A stretch of DNA of 64,000 nt, from the NCBI RefSeq assembly GCF_009799805.1, contig NZ_CP047050.1:882001-946000 (forward strand), given 5' to 3'. Position numbers and translations under genes: made by a program. This document shows positions 52,153-61,647 of this stretch, in pieces. The notes under the pieces were generated by a model. It saw nothing but the letters and a program-made list of their open reading frames with translations. It ran no database searches and was not told the DNA's origin. Position 1 is the first letter of the stretch, and each line of letters begins with the position of its first letter. The stretch is from Myroides phaeus. Its GTDB lineage: Bacteria > Bacteroidota > Bacteroidia > Flavobacteriales > Flavobacteriaceae.

Positions 52153-53766
52153 ATGCGATTAATTAAACCTATTTACCTTTCTGCTGCTTTAGCACTTGCT
52201 TTGACAAGTTGTGGTGGTGCAAAAATTGTATCTAACACACCAATCCAAGGTGTTGACAATTTACCTAAAAGAACATCAGAATTATCTGAAGAACAATTAC
52301 AAAGATGGAGTCACTTAGACATTTTAAGAGACACAGTACCTGGAATGTCTGTTGATAGAGCTTATGAAGAAATCTTAAAAGGAAAAGCACTTCCTAAAAA
52401 AGTAATTGTAGGTGTAGTAGATTCAGGAATTGAAATTGACCACGATGATTTAAAATCACACGTGTGGACAAATCCTAAAGAAATCGCTGGAAACAATATT
52501 GATGACGACAACAATGGATATGTTGATGATATTCACGGATGGAACTTTTTAGGAGAGTCTGTTCACGAAAATATGGAATTAGTTCGTGTTGTAAGAAGAG
52601 GTGACGACGGTTCTGACCAATATAAAAGAGCTGTAAAACAACTTGAAGAAGAAAGAAAAGAAGCACTTGAAAGCAAAGTACGTTTAGATATGTTATTACG
52701 TGCTAACGAAAGAGTTGCTAAATTCTTAGATAAAAAAGATTATACAAAAGAAGATTTAGAGGCTATTCCTGATACAGCATCAGAAGAGATCATTCACTCT
52801 AAAAATGTAATGTACGGAATCCTTGCTGGAGGTAGAGAATTATCTTGGTTAGATAGCTTTAAAGGTTATGTAGACAGCAAATTAAACTACCACTTAAACG
52901 TTGATTTCGATGGTCGTAAAATCGTTGGAGATAATCCTGCTGACATCAATGACAGAATATACGGAAATAACGATGTATTAGGTCCTGTTAGAGAAGAGGC
53001 TAAACACGGAACTCACGTTGCTGGTATTATTGCACAATCTCGCCACAATAACTTAGGTGGAGACGGTGTTGCTTCAGACGCAGTAGAAATTATGGCTGTT
53101 AGAGCAGTACCTGATGGAGATGAGTACGATAAAGATATTGCATTAGGTATTCGCTATGCAGTTGACAACGGAGCTAAAGTAATCAACGGAAGTTTTGGTA
53201 AATACTACGAAGAAAATAGCCAATGGGTTAGAGACGCTATTAAATACGCTGAAGAAAAAGACGTATTAATTGTTGTAGCTGCTGGAAATGACGCTATGGA
53301 CTTAAACATTGAAGGTGGTGTAGAACGTTACCCTAACGACAATGTGAATATGGGACCAGAAATTTCAAATAACTTCTTAGTTGTTGGAGCTCTTAACCCT
53401 CAGTTTGGTAAAAATATGGTAGCTCGTTTTTCTAACTACGGACATTACGACGTTGACGTATTTGCTCCTGGTGTAAAAATCTACGCTACTGTTCCTAACA
53501 ATACGTATGAGTACTTACAAGGAACATCAATGGCATCTCCAAACGTTGCTGGTGTAGCTGCTTTAGTTAGAGCTTACTACCCTCAGTTTACTGCTGGTGA
53601 AGTTAAAAAAATCATTATGGATTCAGGTGTTGCTGTAAACTTTGATGTTGTAGTTGGAGAGAAAAAAGAAGTTAGAAACTTCCAATCAATTTCTACTTCA
53701 GGAAAATTTGTAAATGCATACAATGCTTTGTTATTAGCTGAAAAATTAGCTGCAAACAAAAAATAA
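52153..53766 (+). CDS. S8 family serine peptidase, lipoprotein
   Basis: 537 residues. Lipobox LTSC (Cys20) predicts membrane anchoring. The subtilisin triad is Asp in VVDSGIEIDH (about 92), His in HGTHVAG (about 288) and Ser in GTSMASPNVAG (about 460). A long insert of nearly 200 residues lies between Asp and His, which is common in flavobacterial S8 enzymes. Its terminator follows at 53787-53823. Confidence 0.93.
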   Translation: MRLIKPIYLSAALALALTSCGGAKIVSNTPIQGVDNLPKRTSELSEEQLQRWSHLDILRDTVPGMSVDRAYEEILKGKALPKKVIVGVVDSGIEIDHDDLKSHVWTNPKEIAGNNIDDDNNGYVDDIHGWNFLGESVHENMELVRVVRRGDDGSDQYKRAVKQLEEERKEALESKVRLDMLLRANERVAKFLDKKDYTKEDLEAIPDTASEEIIHSKNVMYGILAGGRELSWLDSFKGYVDSKLNYHLNVDFDGRKIVGDNPADINDRIYGNNDVLGPVREEAKHGTHVAGIIAQSRHNNLGGDGVASDAVEIMAVRAVPDGDEYDKDIALGIRYAVDNGAKVINGSFGKYYEENSQWVRDAIKYAEEKDVLIVVAAGNDAMDLNIEGGVERYPNDNVNMGPEISNNFLVVGALNPQFGKNMVARFSNYGHYDVDVFAPGVKIYATVPNNTYEYLQGTSMASPNVAGVAALVRAYYPQFTAGEVKKIIMDSGVAVNFDVVVGEKKEVRNFQSISTSGKFVNAYNALLLAEKLAANKK

Positions 53767-53786
53767 GAATACACAAAATACATTTA

Positions 53787-53823
53787 AAAACTCCACACTA
53801 TTCAAGAATAGCTGTGGAGTTTT
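53787..53823 (+). terminator. Terminator of the S8 peptidase gene
   Basis: AAAACTCCACA/TGTGGAGTTTT outer stem (53787-53797 with 53813-53823) and CTATTC/GAATAG inner stem, one bulged C. T content after the stem is moderate. Confidence 0.75.
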
Positions 53824-53838
53824 AATTTCAAACACGAT

Positions 53839-55734
53839 ATGAAAAAACTATTACTATCTCTTACAATTTGTGCCATATCTCTTTTTGAAGTTCAAGCTCA
53901 AAACAATCCAAATCCTGGATATTGGCAACAACACGTTGATTATACGATGGACGTCAAAATGGACGTTAAAAAGTTTAAATACAACGGTACACAAAAGCTT
54001 ACTTATACTAACAACTCTACAGATACACTAAAAAAGGTTTTCTTTCATTTGTATTACAATGCATTTCAACCTAATAGTGATATGGATGCTTTATTAAAAA
54101 ATATTGCTGATCCAGACTCAAGAATGGTAGATACTAAAACAGTTAGAGGTAGAAAAATACAAGAGAGTAGAATTTCAAAGCTTACACAAGATGAGATTGG
54201 TTACTTAAAAGTATTAAATCTAAAACAAGACGGTTCTTCTGTTGAAACGAAAGAAGTAGGAACTGTTTTAGAGGTTACATTAAAGTCTCCAATTGCTCCT
54301 AAATCTTCTACTGTTTTCACAATGAACTTTGAAGGACAAGCGCCTAAAATGATTCGTAGAGCAGGTAGAGAGTCTAAAGAAGGTGTTGCCTTGTCAATGT
54401 CTCAATGGTTCCCTAAAATAGCTGAATACGACTTTGAAGGTTGGCACGCTGAACAATATTTAGGAAGAGAATTCCACAGTGTTTGGGGAGATTTTGACGT
54501 AAAAATTACGTTAGATAAAAACTACATTGTTGGAGGTACTGGTGTTTTAGTTAACAACAACGAAATTGGATACGGTTATCAAGATAGTAATGTAGCTGAA
54601 GTTCCTGCTAAAAAAGGAAAAGATTTAACTTGGCATTTTAATGCTAAAAATGTGTTAGACTTTACTTGGGGAGCAGATCCTAACTTCATTCACGATACGT
54701 ATGAAGGACCAAATGGTGTAAAGTTACATTTCCTTTATAAAGATAATCCTGCTATTAAAGACAACTGGACAAAGCTACAACCAGTTACAGCTGAGTTAAT
54801 GAAATTCTTTAATGAAAATGTAGGTCCTTATCCTTACCCTCAATATTCAATTATTCAAGGTGGAGACGGAGGAATGGAATACTCAATGTGTACTTTAATC
54901 ACAGGAGAAAGATCATTCCCAAGTTTGGTTGGGGTAACTGCTCACGAATTAGCACACAGCTGGTTCCAACACGCATTAGCAACAAATGAAACAAAGCACG
55001 AATGGATGGACGAAGGATTTACTTCTTTTATATCTGACCTTGCGATGTTAAAAGTGATGCCAAAAGACCAACAAGAAGATGCAAATCCTTTTGGTTCTAC
55101 TTACAAAAGTTACTACAATTTAGTAGCTAAAAATATGCAAGAGCCTTTAAGTACTCACGCAGATCATTACTTAACAAACAGAGCATATTCTATATCAGCT
55201 TATAGTAGAGGTTCTATTTTCTTAACACAATTATCTTATTTAATTGGTTGGGATAATATGATGAAAACACTTCAAACATACTACCAAGACTACAAATTTA
55301 CGCATCCAACACCAAATGACTTTAAACGTACGGCAGAGCGTGTTACAGGAGCTAATTTAGATTGGTATATGACTGATTGGACACAAACGAATAACACGAT
55401 TGATTATAGTGTACAGTTTGTAGAAGAAGTACAAAAAGACCAAACTTTAGTTACTTTAAAACGAATTGGAAGAATGGGAATGCCTTTAGATATTCTTGTA
55501 GAATATGAAGATGGTACTATTGAAACATACTACGTTCCTTTTACTTCAATGCATTGGATTAAACCAAATCCTTACTTAGAATATGAAAGAACAGTATTGA
55601 CAGGATGGGGATGGGCTCAACCAGAATACAAGTTTGTCATCAACAAACCAAAGAATACAATTAAAACTATTTTAATTGATCCGAGCCAATTTATGGCTGA
55701 TGTGAATCAAGAAAATGGTATCTACAAAAAATAA
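53839..55734 (+). CDS. M1 family zinc aminopeptidase, exported
   Basis: 631 residues. A signal peptide ending VQAQ (about residue 21) leads to a beta domain and the gluzincin catalytic domain: HELAHSWFQ (about 369-377) with the third zinc ligand Glu in KHEWMDEGFTSF, and GGMEYSMCTLI as the exopeptidase-type motif upstream. It probably trims peptides in the periplasm or outside. Single gene. Confidence 0.92.
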   Translation: MKKLLLSLTICAISLFEVQAQNNPNPGYWQQHVDYTMDVKMDVKKFKYNGTQKLTYTNNSTDTLKKVFFHLYYNAFQPNSDMDALLKNIADPDSRMVDTKTVRGRKIQESRISKLTQDEIGYLKVLNLKQDGSSVETKEVGTVLEVTLKSPIAPKSSTVFTMNFEGQAPKMIRRAGRESKEGVALSMSQWFPKIAEYDFEGWHAEQYLGREFHSVWGDFDVKITLDKNYIVGGTGVLVNNNEIGYGYQDSNVAEVPAKKGKDLTWHFNAKNVLDFTWGADPNFIHDTYEGPNGVKLHFLYKDNPAIKDNWTKLQPVTAELMKFFNENVGPYPYPQYSIIQGGDGGMEYSMCTLITGERSFPSLVGVTAHELAHSWFQHALATNETKHEWMDEGFTSFISDLAMLKVMPKDQQEDANPFGSTYKSYYNLVAKNMQEPLSTHADHYLTNRAYSISAYSRGSIFLTQLSYLIGWDNMMKTLQTYYQDYKFTHPTPNDFKRTAERVTGANLDWYMTDWTQTNNTIDYSVQFVEEVQKDQTLVTLKRIGRMGMPLDILVEYEDGTIETYYVPFTSMHWIKPNPYLEYERTVLTGWGWAQPEYKFVINKPKNTIKTILIDPSQFMADVNQENGIYKK

Positions 55735-55739
55735 TTATT

Positions 55740-55770
55740 AAAAAAAGCCACATATGTGGCTTTTTTTTTG
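55740..55770 (+). terminator. Terminator of the M1 peptidase gene
   Basis: Palindrome AAAAAGCCACATATGTGGCTTTTT-type stem at 55742-55765 followed by T run. An in-frame ATG at 55756 inside it is not the start of rnpA. Confidence 0.88.
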
Positions 55771-55801
55771 TCCTATTATTACGTTTGCTTTTCTACCTTT
55801 G
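55768..55801 (+). promoter_or_regulatory. rnpA promoter, nearly leaderless
   Basis: TTG (55768-55770), 23 bases, TACCTTTG (55794-55801). The ATG at 55810 is only 8 bases on, so the leader is about 2-4 bases. Confidence 0.6.
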
Positions 55802-55809
55802 CAATCTCT

Positions 55810-56226
55810 ATGGAACAACAAAATTTAAAATATCCTAAAAAGGAAAAGCTAAAGAGCAAGATAGTAATAGACGAACTGTTTACTACTGGAAAATCTGTTA
55901 GTAAATATCCGCTTCGCATGGTTTATGTACCAAGTGAAAATAGCGATAACGTACCTTTAAAAACAGGTGTATCTGTGTCTAAGCGTTACTTCAAAAAAGC
56001 GGTAGATAGAAACTACTTCAAAAGACTACTACGCGAAGCTTATAGACATAACAAACAAATGTTGTTAGACAACATCGAACAGCCTTATGCTATTATGTTG
56101 TTTTACCAATCTAAAAACAGGTTGACTTACCAAGAGATTAATGAAAAAATGGTTAAACTCTTTGAAAAGTTTATCGAAGCAAACAAAGCAGAAAAAGCCG
56201 TTGTTACCAATTCTGAGGAAGAATAA
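55810..56226 (+). CDS. rnpA: Ribonuclease P protein component
   Basis: 138 residues from the ATG at 55810 (MEQQNLKYPKKEKLKS). An upstream ATG at 55756 is rejected because it lies within the preceding terminator and promoter. The family signature is GVSVSKRYFKKAVDRNYFKRLLREAYR (quoted in part: SKRYFKKAVDRNYFKRLLRE). It binds pre-tRNA with the RNase P RNA. There is no rpmH next to it, unlike the order in many other phyla. Confidence 0.93.
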   Translation: MEQQNLKYPKKEKLKSKIVIDELFTTGKSVSKYPLRMVYVPSENSDNVPLKTGVSVSKRYFKKAVDRNYFKRLLREAYRHNKQMLLDNIEQPYAIMLFYQSKNRLTYQEINEKMVKLFEKFIEANKAEKAVVTNSEEE

Positions 56227-56357
56227 TATTTAAACGTTTTCATTTGTATATATCCTTAAAAAACAATAACTTAAACCTACTCTTTTCTTTCTTTAAAAGA
56301 AACTGAAAAATACAGAATGGTAATTATTGTTTAAACTAAATTATAGCCTCACTTTTG

Positions 56358-57347
56358 ATGCTTATGGGTACCAAAGGATCTAATCAAACTATTGATTTAA
56401 AAACGGATAAAAAGAACAACAAAACGATAGCTATTATCAAGGCAAATCAGCCTTGGAAATTATATAAAGCGAATTCTTCTTTTGTAATTAATGCTGCTCA
56501 AGAAATAGCAAGTGGCGATTCTAATGACTCTATATCATTAGGACAGATAGCATCCTTTCAATTATTTGCTTTTGAAAACAATCGAAATTATGATATCACA
56601 GGGCTTAGATGTTTGCCCTTAGAAGGACAAAATAATTTTAGAGACCTTGGTGGTTATAAAACTACAGAAGGAAAAACAGTTAAATGGGGACTCCTTTTTA
56701 GATCAGGTCAATTAAGTAGTTTGTCGGAGAGAGATCTTCGTTACCTCTCTTCTATTCCATTGTGCACTATTGTAGATTTTAGAACAAATGAAGAAAGAGA
56801 TAGTCAGGTTACCAAACTACCTTCGTCAACCATAAATGACATTTCGTTGCCCATATCTCCAGGGAATTTAAGTCGGGAAATAGTTGAAAATATGATTTAT
56901 GAAGGTGAAGTTGAACAAACTGTCCAATTCTTAACCGACATAAATGAGCAACTAATTCTTATCAATCAGGAACAATACAAAGCTTTCTTTGCTATTTTAC
57001 AGAAGAATACTACTCCACTTATGTATAATTGTACTGCGGGAAAAGATAGAACTGGTTTAGCAACAGCTTTACTTTTAAGTGCATTAGGAGTTGATAACGA
57101 CACTATTATAGCAGATTACTTATTGACAAATACGTTTGTAAACTTGTCTATTGATGTAGTAAAAGACAAATACTTATTAGCCAATAATCAGCAAGCGGAA
57201 GCATTGATGACCTTGCAAACAGTGAAAAAAGAATACTTGTTAAAAGCACTTGAAACAATCAAACAACATTATGGTTCCGTTGAAAGTTACTTGACGAATC
57301 AGTTAGCGGTTGATATTCCTTTGATGAAACAATTGTATTTATATTAA
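56358..57347 (+). CDS. Tyrosine/serine phosphatase, N-terminus possibly lost
   Basis: About 329 residues from ATG 56358. Active-site loop NCTAGKDRTG (CX5R) near 225-234 and NFRDLGGY near 94-101 identify the PF13350-type phosphatases. Residues 25-85 resemble the N-terminal Ig-like part of Bacteroidetes members. Those normally begin with a signal peptide, which is absent; an in-frame stop lies 18 bases upstream. Either the 5' end was lost or this one is cytoplasmic. The start (56358 or 56364) is uncertain. Confidence 0.75.
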   Translation: MLMGTKGSNQTIDLKTDKKNNKTIAIIKANQPWKLYKANSSFVINAAQEIASGDSNDSISLGQIASFQLFAFENNRNYDITGLRCLPLEGQNNFRDLGGYKTTEGKTVKWGLLFRSGQLSSLSERDLRYLSSIPLCTIVDFRTNEERDSQVTKLPSSTINDISLPISPGNLSREIVENMIYEGEVEQTVQFLTDINEQLILINQEQYKAFFAILQKNTTPLMYNCTAGKDRTGLATALLLSALGVDNDTIIADYLLTNTFVNLSIDVVKDKYLLANNQQAEALMTLQTVKKEYLLKALETIKQHYGSVESYLTNQLAVDIPLMKQLYLY

Positions 57348-57525
57348 ACATCTCATTTCTTAATAAGATACTTTAGTATTATCTATATTGAAGTCTTTTA
57401 TAAGCATAATAAACACTATTTAAGCTATCATCTCCTTTTTTACAACTTACGAGAAGTTAATTAATAAATAGCCATTAAAAGCACCCCAAAATTAACTCAA
57501 TACAATATAGATATACATATAAACG

Positions 57526-57556
57526 AAAAAAGCGAATGATTAGATCATTCGCTTTT
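57526..57556 (-). terminator. Terminator of the DUF4837 gene, overlapping its stop
   Basis: 13-bp stem AAAAGCGAATGAT/ATCATTCGCTTTT (57528-57540 with 57544-57556), 3-base loop; T run on the minus strand. The 5' arm lies inside the last codons of the gene. Confidence 0.8.
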
Positions 57557-58537
57557 CTTTATTTTAAAACGCATTGTTTGAATTATTGCTTCAAGTTCAA
57601 GAAGTACGTTTCGTTTTCCCATCGATGGATTGTACACGAGACCTTCTATAAACAAATATCTTTTTTCCGTAGAATCTCTAAAGACATAACTTAGATATGG
57701 ACCACTCATAAAGCTATTTTGCATATCCCAAGTTCCTTTTAACTCAATTGCTTTTCTATTGTCAAAAGAGATTTCCTTGTTAAATGGTATAAATCCTTCG
57801 TTCAATTTCATAAACGAATTATCTTCAATCGAATGAATATAACGTCCATTTACAGAATCTTTTACAGCTAAAATATTGTGTAATTCTGTATCCTTATCAT
57901 TTAATATTCTTTTTAATGGTACATCATAAATAAGAATATTACTATTCCCTGAAGCTACATCCTTTTTATACCAAACAAAATGTTCATTACTACTAATTTC
58001 TTTATAATCAGAAGGAACATTGATCGTAATCTTAAATCTATCTTCAAACTTTTCTCGATCAATTAATTTACTTGCATTAAGGGTCTCAGTAATTGTAGAA
58101 ACCTCTAATTGATGCATCGTTTTGATGATAGAATCAATGTTCTTTTTAAAAGCCTTTACAACAGCTAATTTTGAACCACCATTAACAACAAAATAGTTTT
58201 GTGGTGAAGCAAACTTATTCTTCTCAAGAGAGAAAAACTCATCATTATGATTGTCTGAAAAGACAATAATATTACGTCGATCCTTAGTTTTAGATGAGAA
58301 CAAATTAGGAGATATTTGTTCGATAGTAAACAAAGGTTCTGACGGACTAATTCCGTCTACAGAAGCTGCTAAATACTCTCGAATGCTGTCTCCTACATTA
58401 CCATACCACAATCTATCGTTTACAACTACTAATACACTGTTATACTCCCCCACAGATTTAGTTGATAATTCTGTAGTTGGCGCATCTTTACAATTAGCAA
58501 AGCATAATAAAACGATAAAGAAATAGAGGTATCTCAC
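57545..58537 (-). CDS. DUF4837 family lipoprotein
   Basis: 330 residues. Lipobox FANC (Cys16) after a short hydrophobic stretch. The segments VVVNDRLWYGNVGDSIREYL and MSGPYLSYVFRDSTEKRYLFIEG (quoted in part) match DUF4837 proteins of Bacteroidetes, whose function is unknown. It lies just downstream of the MltD-like gene on the same strand, with a gap of 26 bases, so the two may act together in the envelope. Confidence 0.85.
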   Translation of the reverse strand: MRYLYFFIVLLCFANCKDAPTTELSTKSVGEYNSVLVVVNDRLWYGNVGDSIREYLAASVDGISPSEPLFTIEQISPNLFSSKTKDRRNIIVFSDNHNDEFFSLEKNKFASPQNYFVVNGGSKLAVVKAFKKNIDSIIKTMHQLEVSTITETLNASKLIDREKFEDRFKITINVPSDYKEISSNEHFVWYKKDVASGNSNILIYDVPLKRILNDKDTELHNILAVKDSVNGRYIHSIEDNSFMKLNEGFIPFNKEISFDNRKAIELKGTWDMQNSFMSGPYLSYVFRDSTEKRYLFIEGLVYNPSMGKRNVLLELEAIIQTMRFKIKKSE

Positions 58538-58563
58538 GAAAATCTAAAAATTAAGTAACTAAT

Positions 58564-60066
58564 TTAATTGATGCGTAATTTCATTCCTGGCTGAATAGCA
58601 TCATTATCTTTCATATTATTCATATTCTTCAATTGAGCTAATGATACCCCTGGCAATTTTTGACTTATAGAATATAATGAATCACCTTTTTTAACTGTGT
58701 AAAAAGAGTTTTTAGCACTTGATTGAGCCACAGTAGCTTTACCAACAACTAATTTCTTTCCAGGATATATAATGTTACTTTTCATATTGTTCAACTTCTT
58801 CAATTGAGCAACACTAATACCATATTTATTAGCAATAACACCAATACTTTCACCTTTCTTAATAGTGTGATAACGCGACTTTACACTCTTTGTTTCTGCA
58901 ACAGAAACTTCTAACAAGCTTGGTAATGGTTTCTCTCTTCTCTCCTCTTCAAACGCAATATAATCATAGATTTTATCTTCATTTGAAGCCATTAAACCAA
59001 TCTTAGAAACAGGTAATCTTAAGAAACTTTGTTTTCCACTTACATAAGGAACAACTTGCAACTTATACGTTGGATTTAAAAACTCTATTTCAGCTTTAGA
59101 AACATCTAATAATTTAGCTACCTGATCAAAACTAATCGTCTTCTTAACAGCGATTGTATCTGTTTCTACCAGTTTAAAAGGTGAGCTATTTGATGTAATT
59201 CCGTGTTCTTTTGCATATTCAAAAATATACATTGTAGCATAGAATGCAGGTAAATAGTTTTGTGTTTCACGTGGAAGATTTGGTCTAATATTCCAATAGT
59301 TTGTATAACCATTAGAACGACGAATTGCCTTAGTAACGTTACCAGGACCAGCATTATACGATGCTAATACCAAGTCCCAATCACCAAACATTCCGTACAA
59401 ATCTGACAAGAATTTAGCAGCAGCCTCAGATGATTTAATCGGATCAATACGATCATCTACATAAGAATTTACTTCTAAATTATACTGTTTACCAGTAGGA
59501 TACATAAACTGCCATAAGCCAGTTGCACCAACTCTTGAACGAGCAACAGGATTCAATGCAGACTCAACAATAGCAAGATACTTCACTTCTAATGGAACGT
59601 CGTGTTTAGCTAATTGCTCTTCAAACATTGGAAAGTAGTATTCAGACAAACCTAATAATCTTTCAAAAGAGCGTTTTCTATTTTTAAGAAAAGACTTAAT
59701 AACACGTTCTAAAGTTTCGTTGTATTCTACTTTAAAAGGTGTTTTCTCATTTAAACGTTGCAAACGTTCTTTTAAAAGTTTCGTTGGTAACTCATCTAAA
59801 ACTATAGTTCCCTCGTCAAAATTTGCATCAGCTAATTCATTTTCTATTTCATTAAATAGATCTTGATTTAATAGCTCATTTAACCATCGCTTTTCTATTG
59901 AAGCACCGGTAGCATGATTTACGAATGTATTCTTGATAGAGTCAAGATACACTACAGGATCAATTTCCTTTTTGATTTCGATACTCGTGTTTATAGGTTC
60001 GCTCTGTCCCCATACAGAATATGAAAACAAACTACATACAACAAAAGTTAATGCTTTATAGTTCAT
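58564..60066 (-). CDS. MltD-like lytic transglycosylase with two LysM domains
   Basis: 500 residues. A signal peptide (ending SVWGQ) is followed by a helical region, an SLT domain (about 150-290) with catalytic Glu in AIVESALNPVARSRVGATGLWQF and the ASYNAGPGNV motif, and two C-terminal LysM domains (about 403-446 and 455-499). It cleaves peptidoglycan glycan strands. Forms a pair with the DUF4837 gene. Confidence 0.94.
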   Translation of the reverse strand: MNYKALTFVVCSLFSYSVWGQSEPINTSIEIKKEIDPVVYLDSIKNTFVNHATGASIEKRWLNELLNQDLFNEIENELADANFDEGTIVLDELPTKLLKERLQRLNEKTPFKVEYNETLERVIKSFLKNRKRSFERLLGLSEYYFPMFEEQLAKHDVPLEVKYLAIVESALNPVARSRVGATGLWQFMYPTGKQYNLEVNSYVDDRIDPIKSSEAAAKFLSDLYGMFGDWDLVLASYNAGPGNVTKAIRRSNGYTNYWNIRPNLPRETQNYLPAFYATMYIFEYAKEHGITSNSSPFKLVETDTIAVKKTISFDQVAKLLDVSKAEIEFLNPTYKLQVVPYVSGKQSFLRLPVSKIGLMASNEDKIYDYIAFEEERREKPLPSLLEVSVAETKSVKSRYHTIKKGESIGVIANKYGISVAQLKKLNNMKSNIIYPGKKLVVGKATVAQSSAKNSFYTVKKGDSLYSISQKLPGVSLAQLKNMNNMKDNDAIQPGMKLRIN

Positions 60067-60078
60067 TGGTTTTATATT

Positions 60079-60113
60079 TGAAAAGTACCCTCTTTTTCAA
60101 GAGGGTACTTTTT
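60079..60113 (-). terminator. Probable terminator of pgk
   Basis: Stem AAAGTACCCTCTT/AAGAGGGTACTTT (60082-60094 with 60099-60111), short loop. The T run on the minus strand is short. Confidence 0.65.
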
Positions 60114-60116
60114 ATT

Positions 60117-61307
60117 TTATTCTTGAATTGCTTTAATACCCGGTAAAGCTTTTCCTTCTAACATTTCTAACATTGCACCACCTCCAGTTGACACATAGCT
60201 CATTTTTGGAGCTAAACCAAACTGTTTTACTGCCGCAACAGAGTCACCACCTCCTACTAAAGAGAAAGTTCCTTTCTTAGTTGCTTCCGCAATAAAGTTT
60301 CCTAATTCGATTGTACCATTAGCAAATTTCTCCATCTCGAATACTCCTAACGGCCCATTCCACAAGATAATTTTTGATTCAGCTACAACAGGTTTTAAGC
60401 TCTCTAATGTTTTTGGTCCTACGTCAAGTCCTTGCCATCCGTCAGGAATTTCATTAGCAGCAACAATTTTTACATTTGCATCAGCTGCGAAAGCGTCAGC
60501 AGCAACAATATCAATTGGCAAGTGAATTTGTACATTTTTCTCTTTAGCTTTTTCTAAGATTTCTAAAGCTAATTCGATTTTATCATCTTCACAGATAGAG
60601 TTTCCAATCTTTCCACCTAATGCTTTGATGAATGTAAAAGTCATACCACCACCAATGATCATATGATCAATTTTATCTAAGATATTCTCGATAATAGTGA
60701 TTTTAGAAGAAACTTTTGAACCTCCTAAAACAGCAGTAACAGGTTTATCTGTACTATTTAATACTTTATCTAAACTCTCTATTTCTTTAGCTAATAAATA
60801 ACCAAAACACTTATTTTCACCGAAGTATTTAGCTACAATTGTAGTTGAAGCGTGCGCTCTATGTGCTGTTCCAAATGCATCGTTAATATAGAAATCAGCT
60901 AAAGAAGCTAAAGCTTTAGAGAACTCCTCTTCACCTTTTTCTTCTTGAGCATAAAAACGTAAATTCTCTAATAATATTACATCACCAGATTTACTGTTAT
61001 CAATTACAGCTTTTACGTTATCTCCAATACAGTCGTTTACAAATGTTACTTCTCTTCCTAAAACTTCTGCTGTTTTAGCAACAATATGTTTTAAAGAATA
61101 TTTCTCATTAACTTCTCCTTTTGGTCTTCCTAAGTGAGACATTAAAATAGCAACTCCACCATCATTTACTACTTTATCAATAGTAGCTTTAGCAGCTTCT
61201 ATTCTATTAGTATCTGTAACATTAAAATTTTCATCTAATGGCACATTAAAGTCAACGCGAATTAAGACTTTCTTATCTTTAAAATTTAAGTTTCCGATAG
61301 AACTCAT
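60117..61307 (-). CDS. pgk: Phosphoglycerate kinase
   Basis: 396 residues. The N-terminal [10 protein letters not shown] and [10 protein letters not shown], and the C-terminal nucleotide-binding [16 protein letters not shown] and [13 protein letters not shown] are canonical. It makes ATP in glycolysis. A TATATTTG box lies at 61341-61348 (minus strand), 33 bases upstream. Confidence 0.98.
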   Translation of the reverse strand: MSSIGNLNFKDKKVLIRVDFNVPLDENFNVTDTNRIEAAKATIDKVVNDGGVAILMSHLGRPKGEVNEKYSLKHIVAKTAEVLGREVTFVNDCIGDNVKAVIDNSKSGDVILLENLRFYAQEEKGEEEFSKALASLADFYINDAFGTAHRAHASTTIVAKYFGENKCFGYLLAKEIESLDKVLNSTDKPVTAVLGGSKVSSKITIIENILDKIDHMIIGGGMTFTFIKALGGKIGNSICEDDKIELALEILEKAKEKNVQIHLPIDIVAADAFAADANVKIVAANEIPDGWQGLDVGPKTLESLKPVVAESKIILWNGPLGVFEMEKFANGTIELGNFIAEATKKGTFSLVGGGDSVAAVKQFGLAPKMSYVSTGGGAMLEMLEGKALPGIKAIQE

Positions 61308-61647
61308 ATCAAATATTTTTATATTCTAATTTAACATATACAAATATAATTCTTTTCCTGCACCAGAATATCTGATATTTGTTAGGTATAAAAACAAATT
61401 TAACACTTATTATGATTATATACTAATCAAAAAAATAGTTAATAATGTAATATCTATTAGATTATATTTAATTATTAGAATAAATATATTATTCATCTGT
61501 TATTACAAATATATATTCACTAATTCTATTACTACATAACATAAATTAGACCAACAAATATTATTTTCAAATATTTAGTAATGCAATTATAACAATAATA
61601 TGCTTTACATTATTTCAATCGCATAGGATTTAATATATCTTTGTATT
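61308..61647. other. 340-base divergent promoter region
   Basis: Extremely AT-rich. Holds the pgk box (TATATTTG, minus strand, 61341-61348) and the holB box (TATCTTTG, 61636-61643). No gene or hairpin of note between. Confidence 0.6.
61636..61643 (+). promoter_or_regulatory. -7 box for holB, placed at the start codon
   Basis: TATCTTTG, perfect TAnnTTTG, with the ATG only 4 bases downstream at 61648. The transcript should be leaderless. No TTG is seen at -33. Confidence 0.6.

Noticed and set aside
55756-55809. Longer rnpA starting at 55756
   Set aside because: That ATG is in the hairpin of the preceding terminator and ahead of the rnpA promoter.
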